A stretch of 64,000 nucleotides of DNA. Origin: RUG12461 sp045657665. GTDB lineage: Bacteria; Bacillota; Clostridia; Lachnospirales; Lachnospiraceae. Shown here piece by piece: positions 8,515 to 16,528 of this stretch (its first letter is position 1; the number at the start of each line of letters is the position of its first letter). The notes beneath the pieces were generated by a model. That model made no database searches. It worked only from the letters and a program-made list of their open reading frames with translations, and was not told where the DNA came from. The position numbers and the translations under genes were made by a program. The stretch covers positions 124,001-188,000 of the forward strand of contig JAZOTN010000020.1 in assembly GCA_045657665.1 (NCBI GenBank), read 5' to 3'.

Positions 8515-8646
8515 GGGGTCAAAAGTGCCATGCGATAAAATCGCATGTGCACTTTGCACAAGGAATCGCTCTGACATGCTAGCATGTCGAGGCGATTCTT
8601 GGTGCAAAGGTCACAATGCCGCAAGCGGCATGTGACTTTTGACCCC
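8515..8646. repeat. 132-bp cloverleaf-forming palindromic element
   Basis: The outer arms GGGGTCAAAAGT and ACTTTTGACCCC are perfect complements. Inside lie three hairpins: ATGCGAT-aaa-ATCGCAT; a long one, CTTTGCAC...GAATCGC...GACATGC meeting its complement with only TA between the inner arms; and ATGCCGC-aa-GCGGCAT. The folded form is a four-arm cruciform. It lies directly behind the SpoIIE-type phosphatase gene. No tRNA-like conserved bases are present. It may be a mobile palindromic repeat or a strong transcript end. Confidence 0.75.
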
Positions 8647-8650
8647 TAAA

Positions 8651-10555
8651 TCATACTATACTATTTCCCAAAAACCGGATACAGAGCATCGTGATGTCAT
8701 CCGACTGCTCTGCGCCGCGCACGAAGTTGTTCACATCCCCGGCGACAAGATTACACAGGGCACTTGTCATCCCGCATTCCGGATCAGCTTCGGGCGGATG
8801 GTCCCCAAACGACAGGATTTGCCTCAGACGCATATCTCCATATTGTTGAAGCTCCGGATCCATTGCCTCTGTGACACCATCGGTATAAAGGTACAGAAAA
8901 TCGCCGGGCTGCAGTGCGATCTTCTGCTGTGTATAGATTGTATCCTCCATCCCGCCGAGCATCAGATCCGTACGGCCTATCACATATTTTGCCCTGCCGT
9001 TTCGGATCAGGAGGGGTTTATTATGCCCTGCGTTTACGACCTGCACATTACCTGTTTTCAGATCGAGATAACCCATCCAGGCCGTTACAAACATTTTCGA
9101 ATCATTCCCCTCGCTTAGCTTTCTGTTTGCAACGTCGAATACCTCCGTCGGAGAAAGACCGCTCTCCGCAAGATTCCGGATCAGACTTTTGGAGCGCATC
9201 ATAAACATGGCACCCGGAATACTTTTCCCGGAGACATCCGCAATGAGGAATCCCAGTTTATCTTCCGGAAGCATAAAAAAGTCGTAAAAGTCGCCGCCAA
9301 CCTCTTTCGCCGCAGTCATACTCGCAAAGATCTCAAACTCACGGTGCTCGGGGAAAGGCGGAAAGACGCCCGGCAACGCAGCGTTCTGGATCGTTTTGGC
9401 ATTTTGCAGATCCTCATCAATCCGTTTCTCCGCTTCTTCAAAATATCCCTTCAAACGATCCACGGTCTTATTGATGTCAAGGGAGAGCATATGAAACTCA
9501 TAGGTCCCGCGCACATTCACCTTTTCCTCCAAATCGCCCGCCGTGATCTTTTGAAGCGAACTGTTGATCCTGGTCATGTTCCGCACGATAATGATCCTGA
9601 TCAGGATCACCATCACGACAAACAGAATGGCAAGCACAATGACACCGAGCAGCAAAAGGGATCTCATCACATTTTGCATACTGTCTTTCGCCTCACTGAC
9701 CGGATAGACTCCGACGATGTACATCCCCTGCGTTTCATTGATGCACACAAAAGAAAGCACCCCGAACACGGGAATGACCTCATTCATCATAAAATAATCC
9801 TGGTCCGGGTCAATGATGATCCCCGCATCCGAAAGTGTTTCCCAGCTGTATTCATTGTGATAGCTGTTTCTGATGACCTGATCGCTGCCGGCTACGAGCA
9901 GATACCCTCCCTTTCCGATACGACGATTCGTCACGGCAAACTCCGATCTTTCCATGGCCACATTTTGAAAAAGAGTCTCATCGAGTCCGACCTGTACGAT
10001 CCCGCTGCCGTCAGGGAGACCTGCTGCCACATATTTCATCATAACGGGCGGATCATCGTCGGAAGGGCGGAGCTCCTGAAAACCCGCATAGATCGTCCCG
10101 TCCAGAACCGCAAGGAAATCCTGTTCCTCCGGATCATCATGAATATCCTTCCCGATCTCATCCGGATCCGAGGAAGCAATCACGATCCCATCCGAATTGA
10201 TCAGGCTCAATGTAGTTCCCTGTGAATTATAAATCTCTTTCAGCTTCTCCGAGATCGCATCCGTATCGCTCGTACCGGCTGTGGTAATGATCCCCGCATT
10301 ATACAGTCGCTCGATCATAGTGAGGATCTCGGTTTCCGCCATATTCACGACGTCGGCACTGACATCCTCCACATTATTATCAACGTATTCGTATGCGTTT
10401 TCGATCATGTTACGATATTGCGTAACATTCACAACAGTCAGATATACGATTGCCACCGCCAAAAAGACCACGATCATCCAAAATGAGATCACAAACCAGA
10501 TCTTCCATTCTTTTCGGTTTTCAACCCGCTTCCGGAAAATGTTGTCCTTATCCAT
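8651..10555 (-). CDS. Membrane-anchored SpoIIE-type (PP2C) serine phosphatase with extracellular sensor and HAMP
   Basis: RsbU/SpoIIE-like phosphatase that would dephosphorylate a STAS-domain anti-sigma antagonist in a partner-switching pathway. Seen: TM1 about 19-42, an extracytoplasmic Cache-type sensor about 45-285, TM2 about 290-315, HAMP about 315-370, a coiled linker, and a PP2C domain about 410-630 with VGGDFYDF, DVSGKS, AGHNKP, YTDGVTEA and QSDDITML, the metal-binding acidic residues all kept. Its ATG overlaps the end of the upstream small peptide gene by eight bases and lacks a ribosome site of its own, so translation is probably coupled. The STAS and RsbW-like proteins near 60 kb are candidate partners, but this is inference. 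Confidence 0.9.
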   Translation of the reverse strand: MDKDNIFRKRVENRKEWKIWFVISFWMIVVFLAVAIVYLTVVNVTQYRNMIENAYEYVDNNVEDVSADVVNMAETEILTMIERLYNAGIITTAGTSDTDAISEKLKEIYNSQGTTLSLINSDGIVIASSDPDEIGKDIHDDPEEQDFLAVLDGTIYAGFQELRPSDDDPPVMMKYVAAGLPDGSGIVQVGLDETLFQNVAMERSEFAVTNRRIGKGGYLLVAGSDQVIRNSYHNEYSWETLSDAGIIIDPDQDYFMMNEVIPVFGVLSFVCINETQGMYIVGVYPVSEAKDSMQNVMRSLLLLGVIVLAILFVVMVILIRIIIVRNMTRINSSLQKITAGDLEEKVNVRGTYEFHMLSLDINKTVDRLKGYFEEAEKRIDEDLQNAKTIQNAALPGVFPPFPEHREFEIFASMTAAKEVGGDFYDFFMLPEDKLGFLIADVSGKSIPGAMFMMRSKSLIRNLAESGLSPTEVFDVANRKLSEGNDSKMFVTAWMGYLDLKTGNVQVVNAGHNKPLLIRNGRAKYVIGRTDLMLGGMEDTIYTQQKIALQPGDFLYLYTDGVTEAMDPELQQYGDMRLRQILSFGDHPPEADPECGMTSALCNLVAGDVNNFVRGAEQSDDITMLCIRFLGNSIV

Positions 10556-10745
10556 CCTGTTCTATCGAGTTACTAAACTGATATATGACCCCTCTGGCTT
10601 TCAGAATACTTTCAAGTTTCCCGCCGGCCACCTCATTCAATTCCTCGTCCGTCAGCTGCATACCGGCATCCTCGAGCGCCTGCTTTGCTTCTTCACGGCT
10701 CCCGGCCTTCTCCACTTTTTCTTTTAATTCTCCGATCAGCTTCAT
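10548..10745 (-). CDS. Small peptide with Nif11/bacteriocin-type double-glycine leader
   Basis: A 65-aa product. Seen: an N-terminal helical part followed by LTDEELNEVAGG, the classic LxxEEL...GG leader of Nif11-like and class II bacteriocin precursors, after which only 23 residues follow. The core has no cysteine, so lanthionine or sactipeptide chemistry is not obvious. No maturase, peptidase-ABC transporter or immunity gene is adjacent. ATG 10745 is preceded by AAGGAGG. The 3' end overlaps the phosphatase start, so the peptide and the phosphatase are co-expressed. It may be a signal peptide for the sensor phosphatase or just a leader-like regulatory protein. Confidence 0.75.
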   Translation of the reverse strand: MKLIGELKEKVEKAGSREEAKQALEDAGMQLTDEELNEVAGGKLESILKARGVIYQFSNSIEQDG

Positions 10746-10929
10746 AATGGTTCCTCCTTATCTGGTATTTCCATGTTCCTTACTATAGTATACGATGAAA
10801 ATGCATAGATGGCACTAAAAACTGAAATATGATATAGTATTCCTGTATATATCACCGATTAAGAGTGAAACCTGACTTCATCATTGATTCACGAATCGCA
10901 GAAGATAACATAAAAAGAGGATCTCATCC

Positions 10930-13401
10930 ATGTATTATGCATCCATCGGTATTCTTGCACTGTTTATTCTTCTTATTGAAAACAGGGATATCCTGATCAA
11001 GCGGGACAAGGTTTTCGACAAGCCGTTCTGGGTGATATACCGGAGATTCCTGATCGCGATCATTATCTATCTGGTCACCGATGTCTTGTGGGGTTTTCTG
11101 GAAAGTCTGAAGATTCCTGCACTTCTCTTTGCAGATACCTCGTTCTATTTCTTCTCTATGGCGATCGGCGTTTTTTTCTGGTCACAGTTCGTTGTGGTAT
11201 TCCTGAATGAAAAGAACGGATTCGAAGCGTTTCTCGTTCACTCGGGACGTATCATCGCGCTCATAGTGGCGGTTCTCTCAGTTGTCAACATCTTTTTCCC
11301 GCTCCTTTTTTCAATTGACCCTGACGGCATCTACCACGCACTCACGTTTCGATACGTCATTCTCCTCGCTCAGATCATCCTGCTTGTCCTGATCTCGATC
11401 CATACCCTGGAGTCTTCATTCCGGCTGCGTAAAGAGGTCGAAAAAAGCAAAAAATACTCTATCATCGCCCATTTCGGACTGATCATGGCATTTTTTATGA
11501 TCCTCCAGGCACTCTTCCCCTATCTTCCGATGTATGCAGTCGCATATCTCCTCGGGACATGTCTCTTACGGGCGCTTGTCATCCGGAATGAACGCGAGGA
11601 ATTCCGGCAGAAGCTCGACGAAGCAAGGGAAATCAGCATATTAAAACAGTCCATCACCACACTTCTTGACAACATGCCGGCTTTAAGCTTTTCCAAGGAT
11701 GCGACGACCGGTGTCTATCTTGCCTGCAACCAGGCATTTGCAGAATATGCTCACAAGGAAAACCCGGATGGTGTGATCGGACTCACTGACGAGCAGATCT
11801 TTGATCCCGAAACTGCAAAGGCCTTCGTAGAGGACGACCGCATGGCTCTCTCTATGGACGAGCCGTATATCTTCTATGAGGATGTCAAAGATGCCGCAGG
11901 AAACGGACGTCAGTTTCAGACCACAAAACTGAAATTCACGGATCCCGACGGGAGACTCTGTCTCCTCGGCATGTGCGAAGATGTCACCGATCTGGTGCGT
12001 ATCCAGAGAGAAAACGCAACAACAAAGGAAGCCTATGAGAAAGCACGCACCAGCGGCATTATCTTCACACATATTGCCCAGACTCTTGCTCACGGCTATG
12101 AGGATCTCTATTACATCAATCTGGAAACAGAGGAATTCATCGAATACCACACCGATAACGAAACAGGAGCTCTAAGCGAGGTAAGGCGCGGAAAGGAATT
12201 CTTCGCTTCATGCATCCGCGACGCAGAAGGCTATGTCTATCCGGATGACAAGGAAAGGGTTCTTCGTGCAATAAGCCATGACAACCTGATAAGCGCCCTC
12301 GAAAAGAACAATGTATTTATGATGACCTACCGCCTGCTGTCAGATGGAGAACCCTTTTATGTTAGCATGAAGGTCTCCCGAATGGAAGACGATGACCGCT
12401 TCATCATTCTTGGCGTTGCGGATGTCGATGAAGATGTGAAAGCACGCCTGGCTGCCGAGCAGGCAAAGGAGGAGCGAACCGCTTATATGCGTCTCAATGC
12501 GCTCTCCGGAGATTTCATTGCTGTCTACGTCGTGGATCCTGAGACAGACACCTACCACGAATTCAGCGCCACTGATGAATACAAGAGCTTTGATCTTTCC
12601 AAAGAAGGAACGGAATTCTTTGAGGCCTCACGGGAACAGATCGGCAAGGTGATTTATTCCGAGGATCTCGAGCGGTTCATGACCTATTTCACCCGGGAAA
12701 ACGTGCTCTCTGAGGTGGAGGAAAGCGGCATTTTTGTCATGAGCTACCGTCTGATGATCAACGGAAAGCCCACGCATGTGTGTCTCAAAGCCTCCATGAT
12801 CGAAGAAATGGAAGGGAAACAGCTTATTGTCGGAATCAATGACGTGGATTCTCATGTCAGGCGGGAAGAGGATTACACAAGGCGCCTTGCACAGGCGCAG
12901 GTCAAAGCAAGCATTGATGCTTTAACAGGCGTCAAGAACAAGCACGCTTATCTCGACGAAGAGGAAAGGCTCGATCGCCTCATTGAAGAGCACCGGGAAC
13001 CTGAATTTGCCATTGTGATCCTCGATGTCAATAACCTCAAGACCATCAACGATACAAAAGGACACCAGGCGGGCGATGACTACATTCGAGGCGCCTGCAA
13101 AATCATCTGCGACACCTTTAAAAAGAGCCCCGTTTTCCGTGTGGGCGGCGATGAATTCGCTGTGGTTACGGAAGGGGATGATTATACGTCAATCGATACT
13201 TTGGTCGGAAAGATCAACGATCACAATGCAAAAGCCTCATGCTCCGGAGGAATCGTGATCGCCTGCGGATTCGCAAAATATGACAGCGACGACTGCGTTG
13301 CTACGGTATTTGAACGCGCCGATACTGCCATGTATGAAAACAAAGCAATTCTGAAGGAAGGCAAAGAGGAAACGGACAAAAAAGAAAGTTCTGTGCTATA
13401 A
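10930..13401 (+). CDS. Membrane diguanylate cyclase with PAS and tandem sensor repeats
   Basis: Makes cyclic di-GMP from two GTP. Seen: about seven membrane helices in residues 1-220, a PAS domain about 240-350, two consecutive PAS-like repeats (about 385-505 and 525-645) that resemble each other (both contain a VFMMTYRL/IFVMSYRL-like strand and end in GVADVDEDV/GINDVDSHV), then a GGDEF domain about 655-810 with DALTGVKNKHAY, FAIVILDVNNLKTINDT and FRVGGDEFAV. The active site GGDEF is intact. The usual RxxD inhibitory site is not visible. The start has an AGAGGA ribosome site. Confidence 0.9.
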   Translation: MYYASIGILALFILLIENRDILIKRDKVFDKPFWVIYRRFLIAIIIYLVTDVLWGFLESLKIPALLFADTSFYFFSMAIGVFFWSQFVVVFLNEKNGFEAFLVHSGRIIALIVAVLSVVNIFFPLLFSIDPDGIYHALTFRYVILLAQIILLVLISIHTLESSFRLRKEVEKSKKYSIIAHFGLIMAFFMILQALFPYLPMYAVAYLLGTCLLRALVIRNEREEFRQKLDEAREISILKQSITTLLDNMPALSFSKDATTGVYLACNQAFAEYAHKENPDGVIGLTDEQIFDPETAKAFVEDDRMALSMDEPYIFYEDVKDAAGNGRQFQTTKLKFTDPDGRLCLLGMCEDVTDLVRIQRENATTKEAYEKARTSGIIFTHIAQTLAHGYEDLYYINLETEEFIEYHTDNETGALSEVRRGKEFFASCIRDAEGYVYPDDKERVLRAISHDNLISALEKNNVFMMTYRLLSDGEPFYVSMKVSRMEDDDRFIILGVADVDEDVKARLAAEQAKEERTAYMRLNALSGDFIAVYVVDPETDTYHEFSATDEYKSFDLSKEGTEFFEASREQIGKVIYSEDLERFMTYFTRENVLSEVEESGIFVMSYRLMINGKPTHVCLKASMIEEMEGKQLIVGINDVDSHVRREEDYTRRLAQAQVKASIDALTGVKNKHAYLDEEERLDRLIEEHREPEFAIVILDVNNLKTINDTKGHQAGDDYIRGACKIICDTFKKSPVFRVGGDEFAVVTEGDDYTSIDTLVGKINDHNAKASCSGGIVIACGFAKYDSDDCVATVFERADTAMYENKAILKEGKEETDKKESSVL

Positions 13402-13402
13402 T
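13373..13402 (+). promoter_or_regulatory. Promoter of the 13459 lipoprotein gene
   Basis: CGGACA (13373-13378) and TATAAT (13397-13402) lie 18 bases apart. The -10 overlaps the stop codon of the upstream cyclase gene, giving the lipoprotein its own promoter about 57 bases before its start codon. Confidence 0.5.
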
Positions 13403-13458
13403 GAAGCAGATTATTTTTCAGTAAGACAAGACATAAAAAAGTAGTAGGAGGAACTATT

Positions 13459-14562
13459 ATGAAAAAGAAACTTGCGATCTTGCTTGCGGGCGCACTTTCG
13501 CTGACCGCTTTTACGGCCTGCGGGCAAAAAGAGGCTGCGCCGGCGGAGAATGTGACTACGGAAACGGAATCCGTGGCTGCACCTGCAGAGCCGGAAACCG
13601 AAGCTCCGCAGGAAGAGGAAACGGAAAAACCGTCGGTCTTTGAGGCGGACGAGGCTTCCTATGAAGAAGTGATCCTAGCCGCTCCCGTGGATGCCTATTA
13701 TGCTTTTGCGGATCTGGATGAGACGTACGATGCGCTTGTCATCGCCCCGGGAGATCTGACCTTTGATAACGGAGACGGTACTACGGCAGCAACCGGCGGC
13801 ACAGTTTACTGCGTAGGACCGGACGGAACCATCATGGAGTACGGTTACGTGGAAGGCGGCGGAACTGCTACCCCGCTTGCCGCAGGAGCTGATCATGTGC
13901 TGTTTTACGGCGGAAGAGACTACATGAACAAGGTGACTCTGGATACAGCAACCGGAAAGCTGAAGACAGACGAGGGCGAATATTTTGATGAGTACGAAGA
14001 CGCCGTTACGCTTGCTTTCCTTCCGGTCGCAACTTACGGCAATTCGGATGAGGAGTATGACGGCCCCTCTGACTTCGTGCAGGAACAGTCCGGAATTTAT
14101 GAGTTTGAAAGCTATGATGAGATCATCGGGTATCTGAAGAGCGGCCAGGGTTATACCAATCTGAAGTTCGGAGACGCGGAGGATGCCCTGATCGTTGCGG
14201 AGGAAGTAAAGGATGATCATACCGCAGAAATCGCATCCGTTTATGTCATGAAGGACGGAAAACCTGTTCAGGCAGGCAATGTGATTGCGGACAGCATGCC
14301 TCTTCGTTATGCGGACAGCATGATCTACTGCGGAGGGGAAAGCACATACGAAGTGGATTTCCTGAATCCGGAAGGAAACGGTATCATGGTGAAGGATTAT
14401 GTCTACCGGAGCGACTCCGATGGCAAAACAGAGTATGGCGGGTTCTGCCGCGAGAATAACAACGATACCGACGGTCAGGAATTTACCGGCGGAGAAGAGG
14501 AATTTAACGCTCTCATCAAGGAACGTGACGAGAAGCCGGTGATCAAATTTACGGGGATCTAA
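13459..14562 (+). CDS. Secreted lipoprotein of unknown function
   Basis: The 367-aa product starts with a lipoprotein signal: Lys-rich n-region, LAILLAGALSLTAF core and the lipobox FTAC, with the cysteine near residue 20. A Glu/Pro/Thr/Ala-rich linker (about 22-58) leads to an acidic, beta-rich domain with no family that I recognise. No enzyme motif is visible. A perfect AGGAGG precedes ATG 13459. It is followed by the PRPP synthetase gene after a 59-base gap that contains a small hairpin. It is probably anchored on the outer face of the membrane. Confidence 0.85.
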   Translation: MKKKLAILLAGALSLTAFTACGQKEAAPAENVTTETESVAAPAEPETEAPQEEETEKPSVFEADEASYEEVILAAPVDAYYAFADLDETYDALVIAPGDLTFDNGDGTTAATGGTVYCVGPDGTIMEYGYVEGGGTATPLAAGADHVLFYGGRDYMNKVTLDTATGKLKTDEGEYFDEYEDAVTLAFLPVATYGNSDEEYDGPSDFVQEQSGIYEFESYDEIIGYLKSGQGYTNLKFGDAEDALIVAEEVKDDHTAEIASVYVMKDGKPVQAGNVIADSMPLRYADSMIYCGGESTYEVDFLNPEGNGIMVKDYVYRSDSDGKTEYGGFCRENNNDTDGQEFTGGEEEFNALIKERDEKPVIKFTGI

Positions 14563-14573
14563 AGTGCTTCTGA

Positions 14574-14600
14574 GGAAAGAGTGATATCATCAGTCTTTCC
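14574..14600. terminator. Weak hairpin between lipoprotein and PRPP synthetase genes
   Basis: GGAAAGA (14574-14580) pairs with TCTTTCC (14594-14600). The loop contains the palindrome TGATATCA. There is no clean T-run behind it, so termination is uncertain. It could instead be a leader structure just upstream of the GGGGGGA ribosome site of the next gene. Confidence 0.35.
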
Positions 14601-14621
14601 TTCATTTCAGGGGGGATTTTT

Positions 14622-15722
14622 ATGAGTAACGAAAACAGCCTGGGTATCATTTCACTTGAATCCTATCAGGAAAAAGCAAAGCGGATCGATCAGATCCTCT
14701 GTGAATGGCGAAAAGAGGATTCATTCCTCATAGGAGTCCACTGCCCGAGGTTTTCCAGCGGCGAAGCAAAGGGTGTGATCAGTAAGTCCGTACGGGACAA
14801 AGACATCTATATCCTCGTGGATGTCTGCAACAATTCGCTGCGGTACAAAATGGACGGCGAACTGAACCGGATGTCGCCGGACGACCACTATCAGGATCTG
14901 AAACGTGTCATCGCCGCCTGCAACGGAAAAGCAAAAAGGATCACGGTCATCATGCCGTTCCTATATGAGAGCCGGCAGCACCGTAAAACGGGGCGGGAGT
15001 CCCTCGACTGCGCAATGATGCTGAAGGAGCTGGAATTTCTCGGGGTGGACAACCTCGTAACCTTTGACGCCCATGATCCGAGGATGCAGAACGTCCTTCC
15101 CCTGCGCGGAATCGAGAACGTATCCCCCGCCCTGCAGTTCACACAGGCGCTTCTGACCGAATATGAAGACATTCAGATAGACTCCGGCCATCTCATGTTC
15201 ATTGCGCCGGATGAAGGCGCAACAGAGCGCGTGGTGTTCTTCGCCACCATCTTCGGAGTGAACATCGGAATGTTTTACAAAAGAAGGGATTACGCGAACA
15301 TCGTCGACGGAACGAATCCCATCATCGCGCATGATTTCTGCGGGGGGAGCCTTGAAGGAATGGATGCGATCGTTGTGGATGACATGATCGCATCCGGCGG
15401 CAGCATCATTGATGTATGCCGCCAGATCAAAGAACGCGGTGCAAAACGGGTTTTCATCTTCTCATCCTTCGGCCTCTTTACCAGCGGATTTGAAAAACTG
15501 GACAAAGCTTACGAGGAAAAACTCTTCGACCGGATCTTCACGACCAACCTCGTCTATCAGAAGCCGGAACTACTCAAGAAAGAATACTACTTCGGCGTCA
15601 GTATGAACCGTTATATCGCTGCCATCATTGATACATTAAACCGGAACGCTTCCATGATAAAGCTCACAAAGCCCGAGGAACGCATGCGGGAGATCATCGA
15701 TAATTACCACTGCGCCTCGTAG
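14622..15722 (+). CDS. prs: Ribose-phosphate pyrophosphokinase (PRPP synthetase)
   Basis: Makes 5-phosphoribosyl 1-diphosphate from ribose 5-phosphate and ATP for nucleotide, histidine and tryptophan synthesis. Seen: two phosphoribosyltransferase-type halves, the adenine-site region with PFLYESRQHRKTGRES, the DAHDPRMQNVLP signature region, the flexible loop KRRDYANIVDG and the PRPP loop VVDDMIASGGS. At 366 aa it is longer than typical bacterial Prs (about 310-320 aa) and sequence-divergent, so it may be a second, variant copy. A GGGGGGA ribosome site precedes ATG. Its 3' end overlaps the convergent GNAT gene by 19 bases. Confidence 0.88.
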   Translation: MSNENSLGIISLESYQEKAKRIDQILCEWRKEDSFLIGVHCPRFSSGEAKGVISKSVRDKDIYILVDVCNNSLRYKMDGELNRMSPDDHYQDLKRVIAACNGKAKRITVIMPFLYESRQHRKTGRESLDCAMMLKELEFLGVDNLVTFDAHDPRMQNVLPLRGIENVSPALQFTQALLTEYEDIQIDSGHLMFIAPDEGATERVVFFATIFGVNIGMFYKRRDYANIVDGTNPIIAHDFCGGSLEGMDAIVVDDMIASGGSIIDVCRQIKERGAKRVFIFSSFGLFTSGFEKLDKAYEEKLFDRIFTTNLVYQKPELLKKEYYFGVSMNRYIAAIIDTLNRNASMIKLTKPEERMREIIDNYHCAS

Positions 15723-16528
15723 ATTGAGACGGAACGGGCACTAGGGAACAGATGCTTTGCCAGTTTCTCGGATTTTTCATTGATGGCCTCAAAGGTCAGG
15801 GTGTCCTCAGGAAAAAGACGCTCTGCCTCCTGTGCGGTCTTTCCGAGAAGAAGGAACAGTCCGCGCGGATAGCTTCCGTAAAGCCATGTCAGTTCAAGGC
15901 TTCGATCTCCGGAACGCTGGACAAATATCCCGGAGAGGAGATTCCCCTGAACCGCAAGATAAAGACATAGCTCTTTCACACAATCCTCCTGAAACTCTTC
16001 GTAATCCGCCGTTGAGAAGCCGTATGTCCTCTCCAGAGAATGAAGGACCTTCTTTTGCCAGTCCTCTTTGGCATCAAAAAAATATTCCACCTCCACTGCT
16101 CTCTTCGCACTGCGGTGAAGCGGTACTGCCTCCCGGATATCCTCCGCCGTCACATAGAAACGATCATGAGAGTAGGAAACTTCCACCCCCGACAGGGAAA
16201 GAAAAAACCGGTGAAGGCTCACATCCTCCTCTGTTACCGGAAAACGGGCACTCACTGGATACCGCTCTCCCGTAAAGATCACAAGTTTCTGAAACTCCCG
16301 TATAAGCCCCGTGGCAACCCCGTGGCGTCTCATTTCGGGAATCACATACAGCCAGTCAATGTCGATCTGATCATTTACCAGTACAAATGAGATCGCGCCG
16401 AGGACCGCTCCGTCTTCCCGGCATGCTCCGATCGAAATGCGATTTGCCGACTCCCGGAACGCAGACGGGAAGACGCTCTCAAAATCTTCCCGGTTTTCCT
16501 TTGTCAGTTGAACATGTTCAGTCTTCAT
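15704..16528 (-). CDS. GNAT-type acetyltransferase-like protein, distal end of the accessory block
   Basis: Cytoplasmic protein of 274 aa with two GNAT-like halves. The N-terminal half has the acetyl-CoA loop in YVIPEMRRHGVATGLI. The C-terminal half keeps only the strand pattern. The ATG at 16528 is preferred because GGAG lies six bases upstream; the frame is also open from 16543. It overlaps the last 11 bases of the upstream 775-aa gene, so the two are translationally coupled. It is one of seven GNAT-like genes in the block. Whether it acetylates the neighbouring large protein, acts as a chaperone or protects the producer is not known. Confidence 0.78.
   Translation of the reverse strand: MKTEHVQLTKENREDFESVFPSAFRESANRISIGACREDGAVLGAISFVLVNDQIDIDWLYVIPEMRRHGVATGLIREFQKLVIFTGERYPVSARFPVTEEDVSLHRFFLSLSGVEVSYSHDRFYVTAEDIREAVPLHRSAKRAVEVEYFFDAKEDWQKKVLHSLERTYGFSTADYEEFQEDCVKELCLYLAVQGNLLSGIFVQRSGDRSLELTWLYGSYPRGLFLLLGKTAQEAERLFPEDTLTFEAINEKSEKLAKHLFPSARSVSIYEAQW

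Noticed and set aside
8515..8646. Cloverleaf-shaped element as a tRNA gene
   Set aside because: The arms are all perfect long hairpins. There is no anticodon loop, T-loop or D-loop consensus and no CCA-type end.
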